64,000 nt of DNA from Ophioderma brevispina (GCA_023653785.1 JAMKCH010014268.1:1-64000); one strand, 5' to 3'; shown: positions 36,073 to 47,581, counted from the first letter of the stretch. Numbers and translations: made by a program. Notes: generated by a model not told the origin, from the letters alone.

Positions 36073-36660
36073 ATGGCTATGCCGTCGTTGCCTGTTTTTG
36101 ATCCATATGAGGACCCCTCTTCTTTGTCACTACGATGGAAAAAATGGGCTCAAACATTCCAGGTCGCATGGTAGATTCGATATCTCCTCAAAGATTCAGA
36201 GAGCACTTCTACTCCACTATGTGGGCAATTAAATTTACAAGAATTTTTGACACTCTGCCTGATACCTTGGACAGATAACAGATCAAACCGGCGCATATAT
36301 GGCCTAACCAAGTATTTCACACCCAAAGCAATGTGGTGTATAGTCAATAATCTTCGACGGCAAAACAAGTCACATTGAGAACATCGAGCAGTTTTGTAAC
36401 AGATTGAGAAAGTTGTCAGTCGCATGTGATTTCGCTGACCCAGACAGAGAATCAGACCAGATCCTTTCCGGATGTCGTTTAGAGTCACTCAGAAAAAGAG
36501 CCCTTGAAAAGGGCAACACGGAAAATCTACTTGCCGGCCTTACCCTTGAACTTCCCAGAAACACGAGCTCGTGGTGTGTCATCAGGATCTCAACAAGGTA
36601 CATTGAACAAGATTCAGTTTATCTGGTGCTAGGCCAAAACAAAGACCCAAACCTAAAGGT
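36073..36660 (+). pseudogene. Gypsy gag-like remnant
   Basis: Begins with ATG at about 36,073, reading MAMPSLPVFDPYEDP and then WKKWAQTF, a pattern typical of the gag start in mag-like Gypsy elements. A later part (36,390-36,560) reads FCNRLRKL then LESLRKRALEKG, the capsid C-terminal region. Stops and frame changes break it. The product would package element RNA. No CCHC zinc knuckle could be read confidently. A T23 run at 36,693-36,715 interrupts the region after it. Confidence 0.7.
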
Positions 36661-37019
36661 AGGCCTAATGAGATAAGACTCACACAATAGCATTTTTTTT
36701 TTTTTTTTTTTTTTTCTGTTTGCTATTTTGTTGTTTTTGATTGGCCACATGACAGGGAGTGCCCTGCAAAAAGGCAGGACTGTAAATCTGCGTGAACGGA
36801 ATCCCTTCGCCCGCTTCTGCCCGGCCAAAGTCATCAACTAGTACACACACAGATTTAAAAAAGCACAAAGAAAGAGTCAACAGGTAGAAAAGAAAACAGT
36901 AACAGTAGAAAACACAAAGGCAGATCACAGAGATCTGGAAAAGTAAAATCTGTGGAACAAACTGAAACCAATGGTGACACCGACGAAAGGGGTGAGCACT
37001 ATGTATTTGCCGTAGAACA

Positions 37020-37490
37020 ACAGAAAACACACACAAGTGAAAATGTGGAAAAAGAAAACAGAAACTCACACAGGTGAAATGTAGAAAAAAAACCAGAAAC
37101 TCACACAGGTGAAAATGTGAACAAGAAAACAAAAATCACACAGGTGAAAATGTGAAAAAGAAACATAAACTCACACGGTTAAAGTGAAAAATCAAACATA
37201 AAACCACACAGGTGAAAATGTGAAAAAGAAAACAGAAAATCACACAGGTTAACTAAATGTGAAAAAGAAGTCACACAGGTGAAAATTTGAAAAACGAAAA
37301 AATAAAAAACACAGGTAAAATATGGAAAGAAAACAGAAAATCACACAGGTGAAAATTTGAAAAAGAAAAAACACTTCACATTCTTTTAAGAACAAAAATG
37401 TGAAAAATTAAACCAAACAACACTCGCGTGTGTCACACACACAGTGTGAAAAACAAAATCCACACAGGTGAAAATGTGTGCTACCCACAC
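37020..37490 (+). repeat. 36-bp tandem repeat inside the Gypsy element
   Basis: About 12 degenerate copies of a unit of 36 bp with the core CACACAGGTGAAAATGTG followed by an A-rich spacer (AAAAAGAAAACAG). In one frame a perfect unit would read HTGENVKKKTEN, i.e. 12 residues, but copies carry indels. Located between gag and reverse transcriptase, where a zinc knuckle and protease are expected. It may be a late expansion within the dead copy or a feature of the family. Confidence 0.85.
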
Positions 37491-37499
37491 CAAGAAACA

Positions 37500-37827
37500 A
37501 TCAGAAAGTCGCGATCAACATGGTGAAAATGTTGAAAACGTAAGACAAAAAACATCACACAGCAAATGTGTAAAAAAAATTGTCACTGCCGTCAAAGAAA
37601 ACACATACAGGACCAAAACACCAACGTTTAAATGCAAACGATGTCGAGAACTCAAGCGCCCAACAGATGAAAATAGCAAAATCATAAACTGCCACGGGTG
37701 GGTGGTCACAGAGGTGTGCGGGAGACACCAAGGTTTGTCCCCAAACCTGATTTGTGAAAACACTTTCAAGAAAATCAGGATGCTAGAACAAAAAAGAACA
37801 AAATGCAATTTTGAAACCCTAACATAA
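37500..37827 (+). other. Open frame between gag repeat and pol in the Gypsy element
   Basis: Part of a 119-codon frame (37,468-37,827) after the tandem array, Lys/Thr/Asn-rich, with a cysteine-containing stretch FKCKRCRELKRPTDENSK. Two close Cys pairs might be the rest of a nucleic-acid-binding finger, but spacing does not fit the CCHC knuckle. No aspartic-protease DSG/DTG motif was seen. Confidence 0.3.
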
Positions 37828-38059
37828 CTCTCAAACCATACCACACTAAAGAACCACTGTCCACTAAAGGCATGTTAAAGCAGTAATAGAAACTGCTGAA
37901 AGAGTTACCGTGGCAGTGTGGTATGTAGATCAAAGGTGAAGCAGACATTTATTGTCTGTAAAACCTCTGTGTCAAGAAACTGAACCTGGGGACTCATGAA
38001 ACATACCGGAAGTAACCAGGTGACATCTGAACAAGATTGCTAACTGGAGAAAGTCCCTA

Positions 38060-40262
38060 ATGGTTCAATGGAATTGGAAATTGAAAGGAACCGATAGACT
38101 TACCATAGACAAATCCTGTACCACCAGTTGCACAGCGTTACAGAAAAACACATTACAACTAAAGACAAAATTAAGCAAACTCAAGAATTATAGGGGATGG
38201 ATCACAGAAACAGCAACAGGCCCCACTCCATGGGTCTCGCCTCTAGTTGTAGTTCCCAACCACATGACCCACATGATATTCGTCTTTGTATAAACATGCG
38301 CTCAGCAAATACTGCCATTTTTGCGTGAAAGACATGATACGCCAACAATTGACAAAATTATTGCAAGCTCATGGTGCTAAGGTTTTCTCAAAACTAGAAT
38401 CTTAAGTCAGGCTATCACCAGCTTGTGCTTCACCAGAATGCCGGTACATAACAACTTCGCACACACATGGGGTGAAACGATACAAAAGACAAATTTTCGG
38501 CATTAGTAGTGCAGCCGAGGTAGTTCAAAACCCTACGCCAAGGATAGACGGCTACCTGGAGTTCGAATTGTATCAGAATGATATTTTTAAATCGATGGAC
38601 ACACGCCATGGAGCATGGACCAAGGCTGACTTACTACTACAGACATTGAATGACAAGGACTCACATGAACATAGCTAATGTGAACTATACAAGTCCCAAC
38701 TAGAATTTGTTTCGGCAAGTCTTCAGCGGTGATGGTGTGTCACCGGACCCGACGAAAGTTAAGACGCAATCAAAAATGCGCCATCGTCCGCAAAGTGCAG
38801 CGGAAATTAGCACGCCTCCTTGGAAGCAACGTATTGTTTTCACGCTATCCCAAACTCGCACAATATTTAAGCCCCTCAGAGAACTCCCACATAAAGGGGT
38901 ACGTTTGAATGGGTGAAAGACAGAGACTTGCGCTAAATCTGCTCAAGGACTCTCTATCTAGCGATAGAGTTATGGCCTATTTCGATCCGCGGAAACCCGC
39001 TGAACTTTGGGTTGACGCTATTCCATAGATTGGGCGCCTTTTAGCACAGACTGACAAATATGGCAACAGGCGTAATGTGTGTTACGCAGTAGGTCACTGT
39101 CACCCACAGAGCAGAGATACAGCCAGATAGAGCGTGAAGCTTCAGCCATCGCTTGGTCACTCCAACGTTTTTTAGAGTTGTACGTGTTCTTGGACAAAAA
39201 TGCGTACATTTCTACACTGACCACAAACCATTGATGCCCATATTTAACAAGCCAACCTCAAGGCATCAAGCAGAATATAGAGTTGGTTACTGAAGCTTCC
39301 AAACCTTTGACCATTTGTAGGCCGCTACAAACCGGGAAATACAACCCACTGACTCATATCACGACACCCACTCAGGAACCTACAATATAATACACTTCGC
39401 ATAGGAAAATGTAAACTTCATTGAGACAATGCCACACATAACGCAATGACCCTTACCTCATAAAACACAAACAGAGAAAACAAGCGCTACAAGATGTGAT
39501 ACAGTGTTGTTACAACACAAACCAATGGCACAAGATCAAACAAACACAGCTCACTTTTGGTCAATCAGAGAAGAGATTAACTGTCACAACTGATAACATC
39601 GTGTTGAGAGGAAGCTGCATTGTATTCCCAACAGCCTGCAAGATACGGTTATCGATCTAGCTCATTGGGGACACCAAGGGATCACCAAAACTAAAGCATT
39701 GCTTCGCAGTAAACATGGTTTCCCCAGATCAATGAAAACGCGCAAGCTGTAAAAGGATGCCTCCCCTGCCAAGCTCAACAGTGGAAAGCATAGCAAGAGC
39801 CTCTCCAAATGACTTGCCAGACTACCCTTGGCAACGAGTGAGGCGTTGTTTTTGTGGACCGTTGTCCATCAGGACCCTACATCTGTCGTCATGATGACTA
39901 CCCAGATCCAGCCATAGAGGTGTTAACGTCTACATCCAGCACGGCCACAATTCCACTTCTGGTAAATCTTTTCTGATCATGGAATACCCTAAGTGGTGAA
40001 GTCGGACATGGATCTCCATTTCAGTCAGAATAATTTGCAAAGTTGCAGAGTACCTCAACTTCTACCACCACAGGATTATCCCCAGATGGCTGGAGGCCAA
40101 GTAAAAGTAGAAAGATTTATGAGGACCATCAAGAAAGCTGTTCGCACGGCACAACTTGAGGTAGACCTTGGCGTCAAGAACTCTGGAAATTTGTTTGCAT
40201 GCTACAGAACCAACTTCTCATATATCACAACATTACCCCAGTTTGGTATCTTCATACAAATA
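38060..40262 (+). pseudogene. Gypsy pol remnant: reverse transcriptase, RNase H, integrase
   Basis: Reverse transcriptase starts in the frame at 38,060 with ATGPTPWVSPLVVVPN (about 38,210-38,262), continues with the segment around 38,320-38,430 (decayed finger/palm sequence) and FGISSAAEVVQN (about 38,494-38,530). RNase H is indicated by FYTDHKPLMPIF (about 39,210-39,245). Integrase follows: GHQGITK-like sequence near 39,670 and the C-terminal part of the core (GQVKVERFMRTIKKAV, about 40,095-40,140, holding the catalytic Glu). Many stops and shifts. The YxDD box was not readable with confidence. Confidence 0.8.
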
Positions 40263-40285
40263 TTGAAAGCCTAACTACACCTTTC

Positions 40286-40302
40286 AAAAAAGAAGGAAGG
40301 GA
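40286..40302 (+). promoter_or_regulatory. Polypurine tract
   Basis: AAAAAAGAAGGAAGGGA immediately before the TG of the 3' LTR, the expected primer site for plus-strand DNA synthesis. Confidence 0.8.
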
Positions 40303-40479
40303 TGTGATTATTCTAAATGTTATACACATCTACACGTGGCAATCACTTACAGTACGCCTATCACCCGGCAACCCGCACTCGGCCACCTTCTCTCCTCCTA
40401 GCCAGCAAAGGAAAAAGAGATTATTTACTGTGGTTCACAAGCGAGATCAGATAGCCGTTTATAAACCCCGAATAGTATA
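40303..40479 (+). repeat. 3' LTR of the Gypsy element
   Basis: 177 bp, homologous to 35,687-35,857, starting with TG after the polypurine tract and ending at TATA before the target duplication CTAAT. Confidence 0.9.
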
Positions 40480-40569
40480 CTAATCACTGTGTGAAATAGC
40501 TAAGCTTAAATCGAAGCCCTTCATATAGAAAGTCACAAACTTTGTTACTACAAATTTTTGCTATACACA

Positions 40570-40622
40570 GATCAACATCATCATCATCGTCGTCGCCAAC
40601 GTCATCATCGTCACCATTATCA
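40570..40622. repeat. ATC/GTC trinucleotide repeat
   Basis: ATCAACATCATCATCATCGTC-type tract of about 50 bp, imperfect. Confidence 0.85.
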
Positions 40623-40714
40623 TGACCCATACTTAGAAATTTTCAGCAAAAGTTGAAACAATTGACGTAAAATATGTATTAAATTAATTAGCAATATTTT
40701 AGTTTTGACAATTT

Positions 40715-40832
40715 TTAGTGTTTACAATCCTGACAGTTGAATTATTATTAGGAATTAATTTCTTGATAGTAGCCCGTAATGCATGTGTCCTGGATAAAGC
40801 GCGTTATAAATACCATTATTTTGTATTTGTAT
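40715..40832 (+). repeat. Possible LINE 3' end
   Basis: GATAAAGCGCGTTATAAATACCATTATT resembles the GCGCTTTATAAAT-type 3' ends of CR1/L2-like LINEs. No reverse-transcriptase sequence precedes it (the Gypsy element ends at 40,479), so this would be a very short truncated copy. Weak. Confidence 0.3.
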
Positions 40833-40892
40833 ATATGTATGTGAGCGGCGCGCACGCGCGCGCGAGTGTGTGTGTGGGTGTGTATGTCAGGA
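40833..40892. repeat. Alternating purine-pyrimidine GC/GT tract
   Basis: GCGCGCACGCGCGCGCGAG followed by TGTGTGTGTGGGTGTGTATG. Such alternating tracts can adopt Z-DNA; here simply a compound microsatellite. Confidence 0.8.
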
Positions 40893-41756
40893 GATTATTA
40901 AAGCAGGTCGTGTAAAACAATACCAATTGACATTGATGAAATCAAGAGGAAATTATAGGTCAAATTTTACCCTACATTCTTCTTAATGTCAATTTTTAAA
41001 TTAGACATGAATGAAAACGCAACAGGATGAACATCCATTAATTCAGGATAACAAACGAAGTAAACATTATGTCAAGGTCAACGTAATAACCCGAATCTGT
41101 GATTCATTTGTCAAGAGAATAACCGTGAGAGGAGAGAGAGATTAATGATTTAGAATTGCAAAACCTGTTGATAAGTTTCTGTAATATAGCTATTACAGTA
41201 AGTGCTTGAAAATGGGCGGAATGATATGGCATAAGCGGGTGAATCTGATGGCGTATACGTAATGCCCTGCGCTTTTATATGGCACATTATTTCTGCACTA
41301 ATGATGCAAATACTTAGGCTTGATTGCTTTTTTCATGGGCTACTTGTTCCATGACGTTGGTGAAAGTAATTTTCCCAAAAAATTATAGTTGAACGTATTT
41401 GTAAAATCAAATTTGAACAGCGATGAGTGGTAGCTTGATGCAATTCTCATTATGAATCGTCTAAAACTATTAAGAACAAGCACGTCGACAATAAATAATC
41501 CCGACATGGTTTTAGGTCAACATATCTGAAACGACTGCATTATTATGCGACTTAAAACTATCAAGCTTTTTCTTTTTAAGACCAAAACGGGGATATTTAA
41601 TTTATTTTAATCAATTATTTAGTGACCATCAGACCAGATTGTACAAAGTTATTCATATTGGAGCCCTAACGCTGTGTATTTTCCTAGTGCATCGTAACTA
41701 TCGACGGATAATGCGTATTTGTTAACTAATACAACAACTGTCGATAGAAAGGGTAT
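40893..41756. other. Unassigned AT-rich sequence
   Basis: Contains a small near-palindrome CTGTAATATAGCTATTACAG at 41,179-41,198. No gene or element recognised. Confidence 0.35.
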
Positions 41757-44211
41757 TAGTCCGTTGGCTGGGTGCTCCCCGTGTGCATGAGATGTGCCCT
41801 AAGTTACTCTTCACAGCCATGTACTAGACCATCAGACATACCAAAAAAGTGAGGGTAGACTTTTACTACCCGGCACTTTTTTCGCTAGATGGCGTTTTCA
41901 AATGGCCGCCAAAATTCCATTTAACACCATATAATGACGTTTTCATAGCTACTTTATGGGGTGAAATGGTCCGTTTTTGTAGTGTTTTCCTATATTTGTT
42001 GATGTCAAATGTATAGAGCGGTAAAATTCACTATTTAAATGTCTTCCTAATGGAGGACGCTTTTCAAATGGCCGCCAAATGCAATTTAGCACCTCATAAA
42101 TTCATAATGATGTTCTACTAGCCAAAAAATGGGGGTGAAATGGCCCAGTTTTGCAGTGTTTTGCTATATTTGTTGATGTTAGATGTATAGAGCGGTCACG
42201 TTCACAACTTAAATGTATTCCTAATGGAGGGCGCTTTTCAAAATGGCTGCCAATTGCTATTTAACACCTTATAGTGACGTTTTAATTGCCATAAAATGGG
42301 TTAAAATGGTCCAGTTTTTCAGTGTTTTCCTATATTTGTTGATGGCAAATGTAAAGAGCGGTCACATTCACTACATAAATGTATTCCTAATGGAAGGCGC
42401 TTTTCAAAATGGCGGCCAAATAGAATTTAACACCTCATAATGACGTTTTACTAGCCAACAAATGGGGTGAAATGGCCCAGTTTGTCAGTGTTTTGCTATA
42501 TTTATTGATGTCAAATGTACAGAGCGGTCACATTCACCACTTAAAGATATTCCTAATGGAGGGCGCTTTTAAAATGGCTGCCCAATGCGATTTAACACCT
42601 TGTGATGATGTTTTAATAGCATAAAGGGGTGAAATGGCCCGGGTTTTCAGTGTTTCCCTATTTGTTGATTGTTTTCTCCATTATTTGTTGAGTTACTTTA
42701 TTCAGTTCTAACAAAGTTGCGGTTTCATTTTCTCTTTTTCTTACAGTTAATTTTAATGATTTACTAGTGATGTTTCAGGTTAATTGATTTGGTCAATACT
42801 ATGCTGTTATTGGTGATATTACAATCTAAGTAATCTAATAGGCTTGAAATAACCTTTGATTCTTACCATGACAAATCTGTGAAGGACTCTGAACGAAAAC
42901 AATGTCAAGTCATGCTACCAATTAGATTGAATTTACTAACAATTAATCGGGATTTACCCCCCTCCTGTCGAGATATGGGTTGAAATGGTCTAGTTTTGTA
43001 GTTTTGTAGAGTTTCCCCATTTGTTGAAGTAATGTGTATTGGAAACAGACTTATTCATGCAGAACTTTTTATTGAAGTAGTAATATTGTTGATATCAAGT
43101 GGCCAGGTATACGAAATTCCTAGCTACAATACATGCGTAAAGAGGAACCAGTTCAATTTGTTGGTTGATAACACGCATTATTTAACTCTGCTTTTCGCCC
43201 CTGCTTTTCCGATTCTGGAGCCGCCCGCCCCTGCCACACATAATCCAAAGCAGTGCGATGTCTGTGAAATCCCCAAATGTGCTGCAGAATTTTTTCTTCA
43301 TCACAGCTTTCAGACATTGGGCATCATGTCCACTAAATGTCATGTGGAAATCTTCTCTCCTCCTTCGAGACGCTTACGACACGATTGCCAATTATTATTA
43401 TGCTTCCATCAGGAAATCGTCACAATCATATTGCATCGTCGAGGTGGCAGTTGGCTAAGCGCACAACCCTATATCAGTAAAATATCACCAATAACAGCAT
43501 TGTACTGGATAAATCAAATCATCAAATCCATTAAACTGAAACATAACTAGAAAATCATTAATATCAATAAAAATAACTGTAAGAAAAAAGGAAATTAAAC
43601 CGCAATTATGTTAAGTACTGAATAACTCAACAAATGATGGAGAAAAAATCAACAAATAGGGAAAACTGGGCTATTTCACCCTTTTTGGCTATTAAAACAT
43701 CATTAAATGGTGTTAAATCGCATTTGTCGGCCATTTTAAAAATCGGTCTCCATTAGGAATACACTTAAGTGGTGAATGTGACTGCTCCATACATTTGACA
43801 TCCACAGATATAGAGCAAAACATTGAAAAAAATGGGGCATTTCACCCCATTTTTTGGCTATTAAAACATCATTATGAGATGCTAAATTGCATTTGGCAGC
43901 CATTTTGAAAAGCGCCCTCCATTACGAATACATTTAAGTTAGGAAGGTGACCACTCTATACATATGACATCAACAAAACTGGGCCATTTCACTCCATATA
44001 GTGGCTATGAAAATGTCATTATAATGGTGTTAAATGGCAGCTTTGGCGGCCATTGTTGAAACGCCCTCTAGCGAAAAAAGTGGGGGGGGGCCCAAAGGGT
44101 AACAAAAGTCTACCCTCACTTTTTTGTTATGGCTGATGGTCTAGTACATGGCTGTGAAGAGTAACTTAGTGCACATCTCATGCACACGGGTACCCACCAG
44201 CCAACCCACTA
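41757..44211. mobile_element. Foldback-like element FBX, copy 2
   Basis: A shorter member (about 2.45 kb) of the family at 21,837-24,968. Ends read TAGTCCGTTGGCTGGG on the left and, inverted, TAGTGGGTTGGCTGGTGGG on the right. The left arm has five units (starting about 41,885, 42,053, 42,226, 42,395 and 42,558); the right arm (43,640-44,070) has about three inverted units. Relative to copy 1 it lacks the inner left-arm open frame region and about 250 bp of the centre (sequence at 43,035 joins what corresponds to about 23,613). TAT flanks both ends (41,754-41,756 and 44,212-44,214), a possible 3-bp target duplication, not supported by copy 1. Confidence 0.8.
43032..43550 (+). other. FBX internal open frame, 172 codons
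   Basis: Homologous to the frame at 23,615-24,106: both share peptides such as YEIPSYNTCVKRNQFN, LVDNTHYLTLLFAPA and AAEF. After the middle the two frames differ by small indels (copy 2 reads FQTLGIMSTKCHVEIFSPPS where copy 1 uses another frame for the same DNA), so neither need be the original frame. The open length in two diverged copies argues mildly for coding. No domain recognised. Confidence 0.35.
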
Positions 44212-44465
44212 TATGGGTAAATACCTTCGGACACTTTGCAATCTTTATTGTTGACCAAAGGTCAAACTATTCACTTAAACATTATACAGTATCAGTGATT
44301 TATCCAAGAGATTATCCCAAAAAGGGCGTATTGGGTAGGTTAAAATGTATATAAAATCAATATTTTGTTATGTGAATACAAAACCACATTCGCAGAATGT
44401 AAAGATGGTGCAAGTACAATATAGAATTTTGAATTGCGATTTTCTCAGAACCGTGTTTTGTAAAA

Positions 44466-46690
44466 TAGACAGTATGTGATGTGGGCGACGATATGTCCTC
44501 ATCCCACACATAGAGTATAGGCGGCTTATTGTCCTCATCCACACATAGAGTTTTAGGCGTCGTGAATGTCCTCCATCCCACACACAAGTATAGGCGGCCT
44601 TGATATGTTCTCATCCCACACATAGAGTTTAGGCGGCCTCAAATGTCTCATCCCACACATAGAGTATATGCGGCTTGATATGTCCTCATCCCCACATAGA
44701 CTATAGGCGGCTTGAATGTCCCGGCATCCCACCATAGAGTATAGGCGGCTTGATAATGCCCTCATCCACGCATTGTATGATGGGGCTTATATGTCCCCAT
44801 CCCCACGCTTGGAGTTAGGGTCTTGATATGTCCTCATCCCACACATAGAGTATAGGCGGCTAACCGCGGCTTGATATGTCCTCATCCCACGCATTGATTT
44901 TAGGGGCTTGATATGTCCTCATCCCACGCAGATTGAGTTAGGGGCTTGATATGTCTCTCCCACCATGAGTATAGGCCGGCTTGATATTCCCTCATCCCAC
45001 ACATAGAGTATAGGCGGATTGATATGTCCTCATCCCACACATCGAGTATAGGCGGCTTGATATGTCCCCATCCCACACTAGAGTATAGGCGGCTGATATG
45101 TCCTCATCCCAAGCATTGAGTTTCGGGCTTGATATGTTTCCTTCATCCCACAAATAGAGTTATAGGCGGCTAACCGGCGGCTTGATATGGCCCTCATCCC
45201 CACCATTGAGTTAGGGGCTTGATATGTCCTCATTCCACGCATTGAGTTAGGGGGCTTGATTATTCCTCATTCCACGCATAGATTATAGGCGGCTAACCGC
45301 GGCTTGATATGTCCGCATCCACGCATTGAGTTGGGGTCTTGATATGTCCTCATCCCACACATAGAGTATAGGCGGCTACCGCGGCTTGATATTCCTCATC
45401 CCACTCATTGAGTTATGGGCTTGATATGGTCCCTCATTCCACGCATTAGTTAGGGGGCTTGAATAGTCCTCATTCACGCAATTGCGTTAGTGGGCTTGAA
45501 TATTGTCCTCATCCCACACATAGAGTATAGGCGGCTAACCGCGGCTTGATATGTCCTCATCCCACGCATTGAGTTAAGGGGCTTGATATGTCCTCATCCC
45601 ACGCATGAGTATAGGCGCTTGCTATGTCCTCATCCCACACTAAGTATAGCGGCTTGATATGTCCCTCAGCCCACACATAGAGTAATAGCGGCTTGAATAT
45701 GTCATATCCCACGCTTGAGTTTGGGCTTGATAGGTCCTCATCCCACACATAGAGTATAGGCGTCTAACCGGGCTTGATATGTCCTCATCCACGCATTGAG
45801 TTAGGGGCTTGATATGTCCTCATTCCACGCATTGCGTTAGGGGGCCTTGATATGTCCTCATTCCACGCATTTGGTTAGGGGCTTCATATGTGCCCTCATC
45901 CCACACATAGAGTAATAGCGCTAACCGCGGCTTATATGTCCTCATCCAACGCATTGAGTAGGGGCTTGAATGTCCTCATCCCACGCATGGAGTTAGGGGC
46001 TTGATTGTCCTCATCCCACACATAGAGTATAGGCGCTTGATATGTCCTCATCCCACACATAGAGTAGAGCTGCTTGATATGTCCTCATCCCGCATTGAGT
46101 TAGGGGCTTGAATATGTCCCCATCCCACACATAGAGTATATGCGGCTTGATATGTCCTCATCCCACGCATTGAGTTAGGGGCTTGATATGTTCTTCATCC
46201 CACCATAAGTGTAGGCGGCTTGATATGTCCTCATCCCACTCATAGATTTAGGGCTTGATATGTCATCATCCCCCCGCATTGAGTTAGGGGGCCTTGATAT
46301 GTTCCTCATCCCACGCATTGAGTTAGGGGGCTTGATATGTCCTCATCCACACATAGAGTGAAGGGCTGATATGTCAGCATCCCACGCATTGAGTTAGGGC
46401 TTTTGTCATCATCCACGCATCATAGTTTAGGGGGCTTGATATGTCATCATCCCACGCATAGAGTTGGGGGCTTGATCTGTCCTCATCCACCAATAGATTA
46501 GGGGGGCTTGATATGTCCTCATCCACGCATTGATAGTGTTTTAATATGTTCTCGATCACGCATAGAGTTAGGGGCTTGATATGTCCTCCATCCCACGCAT
46601 AGAGTTAGGCGTCTTGATATATCTTCATCACACCAGAAAGTTGAGGCGGCTTGATATGCCTCATCCCACACGTACAGTTTGGACGGCTTA
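44466..46690. repeat. Satellite array of 36-38-bp units
   Basis: About 2.2 kb and roughly 55-60 tandem units with the common half TTGATATGTCCTCATCCCAC. Two subtypes differ in the other half: A ends CACATAGAGTATAGGCGGC (38 bp), B ends GCATTGAGTTAGGGGC (36 bp). A-type units dominate the left half, B-type the right half. In several places a TAACCGCGGC spacer follows an A unit. One-base indels are frequent. On the minus strand short frames like WDEDISSPLTQCVG arise from the unit but do not persist; I regard the array as non-coding. Confidence 0.92.
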
Positions 46691-46696
46691 TGATAA

Positions 46697-46712
46697 CTCC
46701 GGTTTACCGGAG
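46697..46712. repeat. Short perfect hairpin at satellite edge
   Basis: CTCCGG-TTTA-CCGGAG, six-base GC-rich arms with a four-base loop, just after the last satellite unit. Confidence 0.7.
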
Positions 46713-46796
46713 ATTTTAAACATCAAACCCAGGCGAACCGGCAACCAGCAATGTTGACTTTTGAAGTCCAAGCCCTACACTTCTTCAGCCCATTTT

Positions 46797-46913
46797 ATAC
46801 TTGCAGTCGCATCGAGCGATTTTTGCGCTTGAGCATACGTAACACTTGATCTTGGGTCAAAATCCGGTATTGCGCCGTCAATCGCTCGCGGCGACTGGAA
46901 GTATATCAGGGCT
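46797..46913. mobile_element. Very short MITE M5
   Basis: 117 bp whose ends are inverted copies of each other over about 40 bp: AGCCC..TTATACTTGCAGTCGC and CGAGCGATT on the left, and on the right the inverse of AGCCCTGATATACTTCCAGTCGC and CGAGCGATT. The inner sequence has TTGATCTTGGGTCAAAATCC. No coding capacity. Confidence 0.65.
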
Positions 46914-47230
46914 TTACTGTTCTTTTCTCTTTCTCATTTTGTCAGCATTAAAGTGAAATAACCTCAATACTGCCCATGTCCCTAGAATATCAGTGCAGTT
47001 TAGAGACGTTAACTGCACTCTCACGAACGAATTTAATTCTTTCACATTTCCTTAGACTAAAATATTGTTCTACTGTTATACAGTGCGGATCGGGTGTAGT
47101 GATGATTGAAATCTGGATGCCTCAACAGGTTTTCAAAACAATGATATTTTTTGTTTATTTATTGAGCTGTTGGTACAAAATGTGAGGGGAAGTTTGTGTA
47201 ATCGTGGTAATGAATTATTTAACCTCTAGA

Positions 47231-47581
47231 TTTAAAGGTGCACGAGAGATTTCACATAGTAGGTGCCCTAAAAAAATGTGAAAATCTAATTTTTGCACTA
47301 ATGTAAAGTCTTTCTAATCAGAAATTCCCCTGGTGAAAGGATTAAGCTGAAAAATATTTCTTTAGCACAAAATTGTGCAATTTCTAATTTCGTATAGAGC
47401 AAATACAAAATTCAGCCGATGTTTTATCTTGAAATTAAGCAAATGAAAAGTGCCATTTGTTTTCACTTTCAGGCATTTCTGTAACCAAGACAAGGTAAGA
47501 ATCTATTGGGGTCTTATCTATAAGAAATCTCTACATATGACACAATATATGGTGCCCCCAATCTCTCGTTGCACCTTTAAA
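47231..47581. mobile_element. MITE family M2
   Basis: 351 bp with terminal inverted repeats TTTAAAGGTGCACGAGAGAT on the left and, inverted, TTTAAAGGTGCAACGAGAGA on the right, plus a second inverted block (GGTGCCCTA against TATGGTGCCCCC). Its first eight bases equal those of family M1, suggesting mobilisation by related transposases. Interior AT-rich and non-coding. Confidence 0.75.

Larger units (their letters stand above)
35687..40479 (+). mobile_element. Ty3/Gypsy LTR retrotransposon (mag-like), complete outline but decayed
   Basis: An LTR element of 4,793 bp. Two direct LTRs (35,687-35,857 and 40,303-40,479) begin with TG; CTAAT lies immediately outside both (35,682-35,686 and 40,480-40,484), a 5-bp target duplication as is typical of Ty3/Gypsy. 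TTGGCGACGA follows the 5' LTR as primer-binding site, and AAAAAAGAAGGAAGGGA precedes the 3' LTR as polypurine tract. In order inside: gag-like region, a 36-bp tandem repeat, reverse transcriptase, RNase H, integrase. The gene order and gag start resemble the mag lineage. Stops and frameshifts occur throughout, so it is inactive. Confidence 0.9.

Noticed and set aside
36680..37132. 150-codon minus-strand open frame
   Set aside because: It is the reverse-complement shadow of the Gypsy tandem repeat and T-run region, rich in Phe, Cys and His.
44357..46559. Repetitive minus-strand frames reading WDEDISSP-type repeats in the satellite
   Set aside because: Units are 36 and 38 bp mixed with indels, so no frame continues for more than two or three units; coding is unlikely.
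44466..46690. CRISPR-like array
   Set aside because: Units are contiguous with no unique spacers, and the DNA is clearly animal; it is a satellite.
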